This document shows positions 39,330 to 46,135 of a stretch of 46,135 bases of DNA, piece after piece. Under the pieces are notes generated by a model. The model was not told the DNA's origin, did no database searches, and saw nothing but the letters and a program-made list of their open reading frames with translations. The position numbers were made by a program, and so were the translations under genes. Every line of letters starts with the position of its first letter. Within the stretch, counting starts at the first letter, position 1. Origin of the DNA: Kitasatospora sp. Root107 (GTDB lineage Bacteria > Actinomycetota > Actinomycetes > Streptomycetales > Streptomycetaceae). The stretch spans positions 32,479-78,613 of the forward strand of contig NZ_LMCT01000018.1 in the NCBI RefSeq assembly GCF_001424875.1, written 5' to 3'.

Positions 39330-40180
39330 CCCGGCTGCCGCAGCCCTGACGGCAGCCGGGTGCTCGCGTCGCCGCGCGCCGCGTTCAGCTGAGCCTGGGT
39401 CAGGAAGAGCGCCCCGGTCAGGTCGGCCCCGGTCAGGTCGGCGTCCCGGAAGTCGACCCCGATCAGATCCGCCTCCCGGAGATCGGCCCGCGTCAGGTCG
39501 GCCGCGATCAGGTACGCCCCGCGCAGGTTGGCGCCGCGCAGGTTCGCCCCGGCCAGCCGGGCGCCCATCAGGTCGGCGCCCCGGTGGTTGCGCTTCTTGC
39601 CGGGAACCCCGGCCCGGACCAGCTCGCTGACCCGCAGCAGCAGCTCGCCGACCCCCTGACGGATCGTCGGCACGTCCGCCGCGACCAGCTCCGCCGCACT
39701 GCCCCGGGTCAGCGCCCCGATCCGGTCCAGCTCCGTCCGCAGCTGCCCGTGCACCGACTTCGCGGCGCGCAGATCGAGCGCCTCGGTCAGGTAGTACAGC
39801 AGCTCGTGCAGCTGCCGCATCACCGGGAACACCTCGTACATCGCCCCGGCGGTCTCCGGCGCCTCCCGCCAGCTGCGCCCCTCGAAGGTGACCTGGGACA
39901 CCTTCTGCCCGGCGCCGAAGCAGTCGAAGACCGTACAGCCGGTGAAGCCGCTGGTGCGCAGCTCGGTGTGGATGCCGCAGCGGAAGTCGGTTTTCAGGTT
40001 CTTGCACGGCGTGCCCGCCGCCTTGGTGACCGCGAAGTCGGTCGAACGCGCGAACGGCAGGGCCACGCAGCACAGCCCGAAGCAGTTCGCGCAGTCGGAC
40101 AGCAGCTCAAGGTTCTCGGACACCGCGCACGCACTCCCACCGCAGGACGGACACCGTGCTTCCCCCGGCGCCCTGGACAT
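39320..40180 (-). CDS. pentapeptide-repeat protein with N-terminal Cys-rich domain
   Basis: A 286-residue protein. The N-terminal 90 residues are Cys-rich (CPSCGGSAC, DCANCFGLCCVALPF, FRCGIHTEL, GCTVFDCFG) and suggest a metal or Fe-S site. A helical middle follows. The C-terminal pentapeptide repeats (ADLMGARLAGANLRGANLRG, ADLTRADLREADLIGVDFRD) would form a right-handed quadrilateral helix. Family members are diverse, some mimic DNA; the function here is unknown, though this architecture is one I recall from other Streptomyces. ATG 40180 was chosen because the frame above it lacks conserved residues. It is divergent from the GT2 gene. Confidence 0.87.
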   Translation of the reverse strand: MSRAPGEARCPSCGGSACAVSENLELLSDCANCFGLCCVALPFARSTDFAVTKAAGTPCKNLKTDFRCGIHTELRTSGFTGCTVFDCFGAGQKVSQVTFEGRSWREAPETAGAMYEVFPVMRQLHELLYYLTEALDLRAAKSVHGQLRTELDRIGALTRGSAAELVAADVPTIRQGVGELLLRVSELVRAGVPGKKRNHRGADLMGARLAGANLRGANLRGAYLIAADLTRADLREADLIGVDFRDADLTGADLTGALFLTQAQLNAARGDASTRLPSGLRQPGHW

Positions 40181-40343
40181 GCCCCATTGTCCCCGATCGT
40201 CCGGCTGCTCCGGCCCCGGGGCCAGGCCGTTCGGATGCGGTCGAACAGCTGCTGGCCAGCGGGGACGGGTTACGTGTATACCAAGAGGTCGATGACCGGT
40301 CGCAGGACGGTCGCAGCCACCGACCGAAAGGCCCACGGAGCCG

Positions 40344-41345
40344 ATGTCTCCCCGACTCTCCGTCGTCGTCCCGATCTACAACGTCGAGCGCTACCTCCAG
40401 GAGTGCCTCGACTCGATAGCCGCCCAGACCTTCGAGGACTTCGAGTGCGTGCTGGTGGACGACGGCTCGACCGACGGCAGCGCGGCGATCGCCGAGGCGT
40501 ACGCCGCCAAGGACACGCGGTTCCGCCTGGTCCAGCAGGAGAACAAGGGCCTCGGCGCGGCCCGCAACACCGGCTGGCGGCACCTCGCCCCGGGCACCGA
40601 GTACCTGACCTTCGTGGACAGTGACGACACCCTGCCGACCGGCGCGTACCAGCTGATGGTCTCGACCCTGGACGAGACCGGTTCGGACTTCGTCGCAGGC
40701 AACGCGCTGCGGCTGCGGGTGGCCGGTCTCTTCCCCTCGCACGGCCACCGCCGGGCGTTCGCCGAGTCCAGGCTCCGCACCCACGTGCGCGAGGTGCCCG
40801 GCCTGGTCACCGACCGGACGGCGTGGAACAAGGTCTACCGCCGCTCGTTCTTCGACGCGGCCGGCGTGCTGTACCCCGAAGGCATCCTGTACGAGGACGC
40901 GAAGAGCGTGGACGTGCTCTCCGAGCCGATCTACCACTGGCGGGTCCGGGAGAGCGGCGACCTGTCGATCACGCAGGTGAAGACCGACCCCAGGGGCGTG
41001 ATCGACCGGGTCCGCTCGATCGAGCTGGTCCGGGAGTGGCTGCTGGCCAGGACCGAGCCCGAGTACCGCGAGTTCCTGCGGTCCTACGACCACAACACGC
41101 TGGTCGAGGAGCTCCCGATGTTCTTCTGGTCCGTGCCGGACGGCGACCGGGTCTACCGGGCGGCCTATCAGGAGCACGTCAGCCGCCTGCTGCGGGCGAT
41201 CGGCGTGGAGCGGATCGACGGGCTGCCCGCCCAGCTGCGGCTCAAGTACCGCCTGACGCTGGCCAATCGGATGGAGCGGTTCGTCGCCGTCCAGCGGTTG
41301 CACCGCCAGGTCAGGAACCTCCGCTCCCGGCGCGCTGCGGCCTGA
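40344..41345 (+). CDS. GT2-family glycosyltransferase, apparent short internal deletion
   Basis: A 333-residue GT-A enzyme: LSVVVPIYNVERYLQECLDS, VLVDDGSTDGSAAIAEAYA, GAARNTGWRH and YLTFVDSDDTLPTGAYQLM (DxD). The C-terminal half reads AWNKVYRRSFFD and then LYEDAKSVDVLSEPIYHWRV. In homologues I remember, about 12 residues (an IPVTLPAH-type segment) lie between LYED and the SVDVLSEP part; here they are missing in frame. The family often includes glycerol- or teichoic-acid-type transferases, so the acceptor is uncertain. Confidence 0.87.
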   Translation: MSPRLSVVVPIYNVERYLQECLDSIAAQTFEDFECVLVDDGSTDGSAAIAEAYAAKDTRFRLVQQENKGLGAARNTGWRHLAPGTEYLTFVDSDDTLPTGAYQLMVSTLDETGSDFVAGNALRLRVAGLFPSHGHRRAFAESRLRTHVREVPGLVTDRTAWNKVYRRSFFDAAGVLYPEGILYEDAKSVDVLSEPIYHWRVRESGDLSITQVKTDPRGVIDRVRSIELVREWLLARTEPEYREFLRSYDHNTLVEELPMFFWSVPDGDRVYRAAYQEHVSRLLRAIGVERIDGLPAQLRLKYRLTLANRMERFVAVQRLHRQVRNLRSRRAAA

Positions 41346-41353
41346 ACACCTGC

Positions 41354-41384
41354 GGCTCAGCTCCCGACGGCCGGGAGCTGAGCC
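41354..41384. terminator. bidirectional terminator
   Basis: A perfect 13-bp stem (GGCTCAGCTCCCG) with an ACGGC loop between the convergent GT2 and polysaccharide-deacetylase genes. Confidence 0.8.
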
Positions 41385-41388
41385 ACCG

Positions 41389-42411
41389 TCACTCCGCCAC
41401 GGTCGGGCCCTTGCGCCAGCGCTGCACGGCGGGCTCCAGGCCGGACAGGATGGTGTCGAAGCGCCGGGTGCTGGTGGTGCTGTCCACCTGGAGCCGGCTG
41501 ATCCTGAGCGGGTGGACGGGCAGCCGGGGGCCGAGCTGGTGGTCGGACAGGAAGCCGAGCCGGTAGCCGAGCTGGCGCAGCAGGGTGTCGGCGCGCGGGT
41601 CGTAGCCGCCGTTCGGGTAGGCGAACGCGGTCGGCGGCTCGCCGAGCCAGCGGGTGAGCGCCTCGTGCGCCCCGGTGATCTCGGCCTGCACGGTCGAGTC
41701 GTCGCAGCGGGCCAGGCACGGGTGGCCGAGGGTGTGGTTGCCGACCGCGACCCCGCCGTCCTGGAGGGCCCGCAGGTCCTCGGGGGAGAGCTGCTCCTGG
41801 CCGGGCGGCCGGCGGCGGGCGCTGACCCGGAGCTCGTGCAGGCTGCGGCGGCGGTCCGGATCGGGCAGTGCCTTCAGCCGGGCGAGCAGCTGTTCCGGGC
41901 GGACGTGGCTGCGCAGCGAGCGGGCCTGACCGCCGTGCCGGGCCAGGAAGGCGGCCTCGTGCCACCAGAACGGCCGATCGGTGCCGATCAGCTCGGAGAT
42001 CACGAAGGCGGCGGCCGGGATCTTGCGGGCCGTCAGCTCCGGTAGTGCGTGGGTGAGCACCGAGCGGTCGGCGTCGTCGAAGGTGATCAGCACCGAGCGC
42101 GGCGGCAGCGGCTTCCCCTCGGCGATCGCCTGCTCGACGTCCTGCACCGAGACCGGCGTGGCCAGCCGCCGCAGCCGGTCGAGCTGGGCGCCGAACGACC
42201 GGGGGTCGGTCACCCCGTGGTAGGCGAGCACCGCGAGCCGCTGGGCGGCCCGGGCACGGAACAGCGGCTGGGCGGGCGAGAACCGCAGCCAGCCACCCCG
42301 GTCGGACTCCGGCCCGGCCTCGGCCTCGGTGGCCGTGGCGGCGCCGGTGGTGCTTGTGGTCGGTGGCAGGCTGCTGACGGTACTGCTGAGCGTGGCTTCG
42401 GACTGCGGCAC
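41389..42411 (-). CDS. polysaccharide deacetylase (NodB homology)
   Basis: A 340-residue protein with a Ser/Thr-rich N-terminus (about residues 1-40) and a carbohydrate-esterase-4 domain: LAVLAYHGVTDPRSFGAQLD, motif 1 LITFDDADRS, motif 2 GNHTLGHPCL, then FAYPNGGYDPRADTLL. The metal triad D-H-H is in place (TFDD, HTxxHP). It removes acetyl groups from N-acetylated sugars. No signal peptide is obvious at the proposed start. GTG 42411 follows GAGGGGGG closely; the open frame continues to 42810 without conserved residues. Alone on the minus strand, divergent from a small membrane protein. Confidence 0.88.
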   Translation of the reverse strand: MPQSEATLSSTVSSLPPTTSTTGAATATEAEAGPESDRGGWLRFSPAQPLFRARAAQRLAVLAYHGVTDPRSFGAQLDRLRRLATPVSVQDVEQAIAEGKPLPPRSVLITFDDADRSVLTHALPELTARKIPAAAFVISELIGTDRPFWWHEAAFLARHGGQARSLRSHVRPEQLLARLKALPDPDRRRSLHELRVSARRRPPGQEQLSPEDLRALQDGGVAVGNHTLGHPCLARCDDSTVQAEITGAHEALTRWLGEPPTAFAYPNGGYDPRADTLLRQLGYRLGFLSDHQLGPRLPVHPLRISRLQVDSTTSTRRFDTILSGLEPAVQRWRKGPTVAE

Positions 42412-42808
42412 TGGGCCCCCCTCGGTCGCCGGTGCGGCGTGGTGGTACCACCGGAGGGCCCTGACCGCCCTCCGGTCCCGGGGCGCGGCGGCGCCGCCCT
42501 CGGCTCGGCCGATCACGGTGGGGACTCCCAACCCGCTCCGCTGACGGCCTGGTTCGCTGCTCTCAACTGGTGCTGATTCTCCTGGACCGGACTGACGGCG
42601 GGCAGTGTGTGGGCACCGGCCACCGGCAGTACAGGCTCGATCTGGATCGCTCAATGTAGTGGAGACCATCCAGTGGCACCGATGGTTGTACGGCGTTTCG
42701 GCGAGTTTTCGCGGGCGCGCGCAGAGCGCTCGGAGGAGCGCGGTAGGGTGCGCCGGCCCCGGGCCCGGCGGCTGCCGCCGGGCGGGGCCCGGGTATACCG
42801 TGGGTGGC
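42412..42808. other. 397-bp divergent intergenic region
   Basis: No confident gene. A strong GC-rich hairpin-like sequence (42757-42795, arms around GCCCGGCGG/CCGCCGGGC) lies just upstream of the small membrane-protein start and could hide its ribosome-binding site. GTATACC at 42793-42799 follows it. The middle part (42640-42700) is less GC-rich and may hold the promoters. The minus-strand frame from 41389 remains open through here, but this is probably not coding. Confidence 0.4.
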
Positions 42809-43069
42809 ATGGGAGAGACGCAAAGTGATCATGGCAGGAGTCGCGCCGCCCGGATCTGGAGCGGCGCAGCCCTGCACCGGCACCAGCTGCTGCTGACCGC
42901 GGCCGGTGCGGCCTGTATCGCGATGGGCATCATCACCGCCGTACTGGTCCCGGAGAGCGACGGCCCGGCCTGGGCGATGGCGGTGGCCGGCTGCCTGGCC
43001 GCAGGCGTTCTGCTGCTCGGCCGGATCGTCTTCGCGCTGCTCCGCCGGAACGGCCGCACCGCGCTCTAG
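42809..43069 (+). CDS. small two-helix membrane protein (86 aa)
   Basis: An 86-residue protein: a basic N-terminus (about 1-28), helix 1 LLLTAAGAACIAMGIITAVL, a short loop with PESDGPA, helix 2 AMAVAGCLAAGVLLLGRIVF and a basic tail. Both ends are probably cytoplasmic. I do not recognise a family. The ATG has no strong Shine-Dalgarno sequence and follows a GC-rich hairpin. Position between two deacetylase genes suggests a minor role in the locus, not proven. Confidence 0.55.
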   Translation: MGETQSDHGRSRAARIWSGAALHRHQLLLTAAGAACIAMGIITAVLVPESDGPAWAMAVAGCLAAGVLLLGRIVFALLRRNGRTAL

Positions 43070-43305
43070 TGCCGCGTCCGGGCACGACACTAGCCCCCGA
43101 AGGTCCGCCCGGACCGGTCAGATCCGGTCCGTGGTTGCGTCAGGCTGATCGGACCGGCCGATTTTCGGCCTATCTGCGCGCTTCTTTCACAACTTCCGGG
43201 CATCAGCGCCACACATCCCCCTAGTCTGAGTCCGCTCGGTAGGCGACTGCCGCCGTGCGCACGGCCACTTGCGGTGCCGGGGAGGGCACCGCAGAGGGGG
43301 AGACG

Positions 43306-44100
43306 ATGGCGGGCAGTACCGTCCCCGGCGGCGTCCGGGGCAGAGTCAAACAGCAGTTGGTGCGGGTGGCGGGGGGAGTCCCCGGCGAAGGTGCCACCGT
43401 GCTGATCTACCACCGGGTCGGCGGCGCCGACTTCACCGCCCAGGTGGACCTGCTGGCCGAGCTGCCGGTCGGCCGAGTGGTCGGCCTGGACGAGGCCACC
43501 GACCGGCTGGAGGCCGGCCGCCGGACCCCGAGCACCGTGCTCACCTTCGACGACGGCTTCGCCGACGTGTACGAGAACGCCTGGCCGCTGCTCAAGGAGC
43601 GCGGCCTGCCGTTCACCATCTACCTGGCCAGCGGTCAGGTCGGCGGCGAGATGCGCTGGGAGGGCTCGACCGCGAAGGAGTCCGGTGCCCCGGGCCTGAG
43701 TTGGGACCAGCTCCGCGAGATGGCCGCCTCCGGCCTCTGCACGGTGGCCAACCACACCCGCAGCCACGCCCGCCCCGCCCTGCTCAGCACCGCCGAGCTG
43801 GACGCCTGCAACGACGACGTCGAACAGCACCTCGGCACCCGCCCGAAGCACTTCGCCTACACCTGGGGCGTCCCCGTCCCGCACATGGACGCGGCGCTGC
43901 GAGCCCGGTTCCGTACCGCCGCCACCGGCCGGGTCGGCCGGAACGACCCCAGCTTCGACCCGGTCCGGTTCTGCCGGGTCCCGGTCCGCCGGACCGATCC
44001 GATCGACTTCTACCGGGCCAAGCTGTACGGCCGGCTGCTCCCCGAGCGGGCCTACGCCCGGATCGTGGCCACCGCGAAGGCGGTCGGCGCCCGTGCCTGA
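43306..44100 (+). CDS. polysaccharide deacetylase (NodB homology)
   Basis: A 264-residue carbohydrate-esterase-4 protein: EGATVLIYHRVGGADFTAQV, motif 1 LTFDDGFADVYENA (catalytic and metal Asp), motif 2 ANHTRSHARPALLS, and FAYTWGVPVPHMDAAL. Motif 2 is HTxxHA, not HTxxHP. ATG 43306 has AGGGGGAG five bases upstream. It starts a three-gene rightward operon; its stop overlaps the next GTG by eight bases. No signal peptide, so it may act on cytoplasmic lipid-linked sugars, removing acetyl from HexNAc residues. Confidence 0.9.
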   Translation: MAGSTVPGGVRGRVKQQLVRVAGGVPGEGATVLIYHRVGGADFTAQVDLLAELPVGRVVGLDEATDRLEAGRRTPSTVLTFDDGFADVYENAWPLLKERGLPFTIYLASGQVGGEMRWEGSTAKESGAPGLSWDQLREMAASGLCTVANHTRSHARPALLSTAELDACNDDVEQHLGTRPKHFAYTWGVPVPHMDAALRARFRTAATGRVGRNDPSFDPVRFCRVPVRRTDPIDFYRAKLYGRLLPERAYARIVATAKAVGARA

Positions 44101-45265
44101 GACGCCGTCACCCCGACTACGCGGCCCCGAGGGCCGGCCGCTCCGGGTCGCCCACCTGACCACCGTGGACATGAGCCTGCAGCTGTTGCTGGCCACCGAG
44201 CTCAAGGTCGACGTGGAGTCCGGCTTCGAGACCTACGGCATCAGCGCCCCCGGTCCGTACCTGTCCCAGCTCGACGCGATCGGCATCCGGCACGAGCCAC
44301 TGCCCTCGCTCACCCGGGCCTGGCAGCCGGGCGCCGACCTGGCGGCGGCGCGCGAACTGCTCGCCGTGCTGCGCCGGATCAGACCGGACGTGCTGCACAC
44401 CCACAACCCCAAGACCGGCGTGCTCGGCCGGATCCTCGGCCGGCTGGCCGGGGTGCCCGTGGTGGTCAACACCTGTCACGGACTCTGGGCGCAGGCCCAC
44501 GACCCGTTCGCCAAGCGGCTGTTGGTGCTCGGGGCGGAGGCCGTCGCGGCCCGCTTCTCGCACGCCGAGCTGTACCAGAACGGCGAGGACCGGCAGACCC
44601 TGGCCCGGTTTGTCCCGGCCCGCCGCTCCCGGGTGGTGGGCAACGGTGTGGACCTCTCCCGGTTCGGCCCCGACCCGGCGGCCCGGGCCCGGATCAGAGC
44701 CGAACTCGGCGTCTCCGACGACGAGTTGCTGGTGGCCGGAGTCGGCCGCCGGGTGGCCGAGAAGGGCATCGTCGAGTACGCGGCGGCGGCCCGCGCACTG
44801 GCCGGAAAGGCCCGGTTCGCCTGGATCGGCCCGCAGGACGCCGACAAGCCCGACGCCCTGGCGGAGGAGGAGGCCGGGGTCGAGTTCCTCGGCAGCCGCT
44901 CCGACATGCCGGCGCTCTACGCCGCACTGGACGTCTTCGTTCTTCCCTCCTACCGGGAGGGATTCTCCCGCTCCGCCATGGAGGCCGCCGCCAGCGGCCT
45001 GCCGATGGTGCTCAGCGACATCCGGGGCTGCCGCGAGATCGGCACCCACGGCGAGCACCTGCTGCTCGCCCCACCCGGCGACGCCGGGGCCCTCACCACC
45101 ACGCTCGGCCGGCTCCTCACCGAGCCCGCCCTGCGCGAGCAGCTGGGCACGGCGGCCCGTCGCCGCGCCCTGGCCGAGTTCGACCAGCGCGGTGTCGCGG
45201 CGGTCTCCCTGGAGACCTACGCGGCCGTGGCCAGAGCCAAGCGGTTGGCCTGGTCGGTCGGCTGA
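44093..45265 (+). CDS. GT4-family glycosyltransferase
   Basis: A 390-residue GT-B enzyme: LRVAHLTTVDMSLQLLLATE at the N-terminus, VLHTHNPKTGVLGRILGRLA and NTCHGLWAQAHDPFAKRLLV in the acceptor domain, then VAGVGRRVAEKGIVEYAAAA and FVLPSYREGFSRSAMEAAAS (E-x7-E). The LHTHNPKTG segment resembles PglA/RfaG-like enzymes that add an early sugar to an undecaprenyl-PP-linked primer, fitting the priming transferase just downstream. The GTG start overlaps the deacetylase gene. Confidence 0.93.
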   Translation: MPETPSPRLRGPEGRPLRVAHLTTVDMSLQLLLATELKVDVESGFETYGISAPGPYLSQLDAIGIRHEPLPSLTRAWQPGADLAAARELLAVLRRIRPDVLHTHNPKTGVLGRILGRLAGVPVVVNTCHGLWAQAHDPFAKRLLVLGAEAVAARFSHAELYQNGEDRQTLARFVPARRSRVVGNGVDLSRFGPDPAARARIRAELGVSDDELLVAGVGRRVAEKGIVEYAAAARALAGKARFAWIGPQDADKPDALAEEEAGVEFLGSRSDMPALYAALDVFVLPSYREGFSRSAMEAAASGLPMVLSDIRGCREIGTHGEHLLLAPPGDAGALTTTLGRLLTEPALREQLGTAARRRALAEFDQRGVAAVSLETYAAVARAKRLAWSVG

Positions 45266-45298
45266 AGCCAACCTCACACCACACCCGCTGGGGGAGAA

Positions 45299-45943
45299 AT
45301 GAAACGAGGGGGGGACCTCGTGGTCACCGCGCTGGCCGGAAGCATCGCGCTTCCGCTCGGTCTGGTGATCGCGATCCTGATCCGCTGCACCATGGGCGGC
45401 CCTGTGCTCTTCCGTCAGACCCGGACCGGCCGTGCCGGTGCGGAGTTCGAGATCCTCAAGTTCCGCACCATGCGGGACATGCGCTTCGCCGACGAACCCG
45501 ACGCGCCCCGGATCACCAGGCTCGGCGCGCTGCTCCGCAGGACCAGCCTGGACGAGCTGCCGCAGCTGTGGAACGTGGTGCGCGGCGAGATGGGCGTGAT
45601 CGGTCCCCGGCCCACGCTGCCCGAGCAGGTCGTGCACTACTCGCCGCGGCAGCGCGGCCGGCTGGCGATCCGGCCCGGGCTGACCGGCTGGGCCCAGGTC
45701 AAGGGCCGCAACTCGATCAGCTGGCCGGAGCGGATCGAACTCGACCTCTGGTACATCACCAACCGGACGGTCGGACTCGACCTCCGGATCCTGCTGATGA
45801 CCGCCCGTCAACTGCTCCGCCCGGCCGGGATCACCGCGGTCGGCGGGGTCAACCCGGGCTTCCCGATCCCGACCACCACCACCCGCATCGTGCTGCCTCG
45901 GCAGGCGACGGCCACACGCATCCCGGTGGAGGAGGCCTCCTGA
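45299..45943 (+). CDS. priming phosphoglycosyl transferase (bacterial sugar transferase)
   Basis: A 214-residue PF02397-type monotopic phosphoglycosyl transferase. One re-entrant membrane helix (LVVTALAGSIALPLGLVIAI) is followed by GGPVLFRQTRTGRAGAEFEI, KFRTMRDM, the catalytic Asp-Glu in RRTSLDELPQLWNVVRGEMG, GPRPTLPEQV and RPGLTGWAQVKGRNSISW. It moves a sugar-1-phosphate from an NDP-sugar to undecaprenyl phosphate, starting each repeat or primer. The short form lacks the four-helix N-terminal region of WbaP/WcaJ. The ATG follows GGGGGAG. It closes the 43306 operon, with 33 bp between it and the GT4. Confidence 0.93.
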   Translation: MKRGGDLVVTALAGSIALPLGLVIAILIRCTMGGPVLFRQTRTGRAGAEFEILKFRTMRDMRFADEPDAPRITRLGALLRRTSLDELPQLWNVVRGEMGVIGPRPTLPEQVVHYSPRQRGRLAIRPGLTGWAQVKGRNSISWPERIELDLWYITNRTVGLDLRILLMTARQLLRPAGITAVGGVNPGFPIPTTTTRIVLPRQATATRIPVEEAS

Positions 45944-45974
45944 GCCATCCGCAGGGGCTCAGCCAGGTGACACC

Positions 45975-46135
45975 AGGGGCTCGGGGCTCTGCTGACTTGC
46001 GGCTCCGCCGCGGGGCGACGCCGACCTCGAAAAAGGTGATCCGTGCGTAAATGGTCAGGCACTTTCGCAGTGACCCGAACGCCAGACCTCCGCGCCCCGC
46101 GGCGGAGCCGCAAGTCAGCAGAGCCCCGAGCCCCT
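45975..46135. repeat. palindromic element, copy 2 (conserved core, different stem)
   Basis: A 43-bp perfect inverted repeat (45975-46017 and 46093-46135, the last base of the window) around a 75-nt core that matches the core of copy 1 at about nine bases in ten. Only the outermost AGGGGCTCGGGG of the arm is shared with copy 1. The inner 31 bp differ but still pair fully. The element may extend past the window. Confidence 0.8.

Noticed and set aside
42412..42810. N-terminal extension of the deacetylase at 41389
   Set aside because: The frame is open but shows no conserved sequence or signal peptide, and the GTG at 42411 has a strong Shine-Dalgarno sequence.
44117..45811. 564-codon frame antisense to GT4 and the sugar transferase
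   Set aside because: No motif; shadow of two well-supported genes.
1..46135. CRISPR array or rRNA genes
   Set aside because: No regularly spaced short repeats with unique spacers and no rRNA-like sequence were seen. The only multi-copy repeats are the tRNA-Ser fragments, IS ends and palindromes.

Overview
The window looks like chromosomal DNA of a high-GC actinomycete, most likely Streptomyces or a close relative such as Kitasatospora. The signs are strong G/C bias at third codon positions, frequent GTG and TTG starts, MerR/IclR/MarR/DeoR regulators, an integral-membrane PP2C phosphatase, and several long GC-rich extragenic palindromes of the kind seen in that genus.

Region 1 (1-1.6 kb) is ordinary chromosome: a MerR regulator, a tiny ORF and a PhzF-family enzyme. 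Region 2 (1.64-11.7 kb) is an accessory zone. It is delimited by three direct copies of the 3' half of a tRNA-Ser(GGA) gene (1642, 8770 and 11423), each followed by its own hairpin terminator. None has the 5' half, so they look like integration (att) scars. Beside them lie paired heptamers with a 12-bp period, in two different sequence types, and next to the third copy is a decayed tyrosine-integrase C-terminus. Between the copies are gene remnants, a secreted beta-propeller protein, an ISL3-type insertion sequence with a twice-frameshifted transposase, an adjoining 1.4-kb cassette that has IS ends but no transposase and carries an unknown gene, a two-gene unit of unknown function with a divergent Cys-rich gene, a PP2C phosphatase, an IclR regulator and a PIN-domain remnant.

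Region 3 (11.8-21.8 kb) is core-like: an AlkA-like glycosylase and a VOC protein under a divergent MarR regulator with two clear palindromic operators, a PLP-dependent cysteine synthase/desulfhydrase-like enzyme, a GNAT, a DeoR regulator, a large beta-helix/AAA+ ATPase fusion, a MOSC protein, a Gln/Pro/Gly-rich protein and MscL.

Region 4 (22-46 kb) is a polysaccharide biosynthesis and export locus. Its left arm reads leftward: Wzz/tyrosine-kinase-like protein, GT4, GNAT, polytopic membrane protein (Wzy or ligase candidate) and DegT aminotransferase, tightly overlapping. Further right are more GT4 genes, a slipin, a DsbA-like protein, an ABC exporter (Wzm/Wzt type with a C-terminal sugar-binding-like domain) coupled to a GT4, a methyltransferase, an HpnB-like GT2, a racemase, a pentapeptide-repeat protein, a GT2, two polysaccharide deacetylases, another GT4 and a phosphoglycosyl transferase that would start chain synthesis. 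Parts of both a Wzy-type and an ABC-type pathway are present, with seven glycosyltransferases. Two palindromic elements (38370 and 45975) share a conserved core of about 72 nt but have largely different, fully self-complementary stems.

All assignments come from reading the sequence and from memory of protein families; no database search was run.
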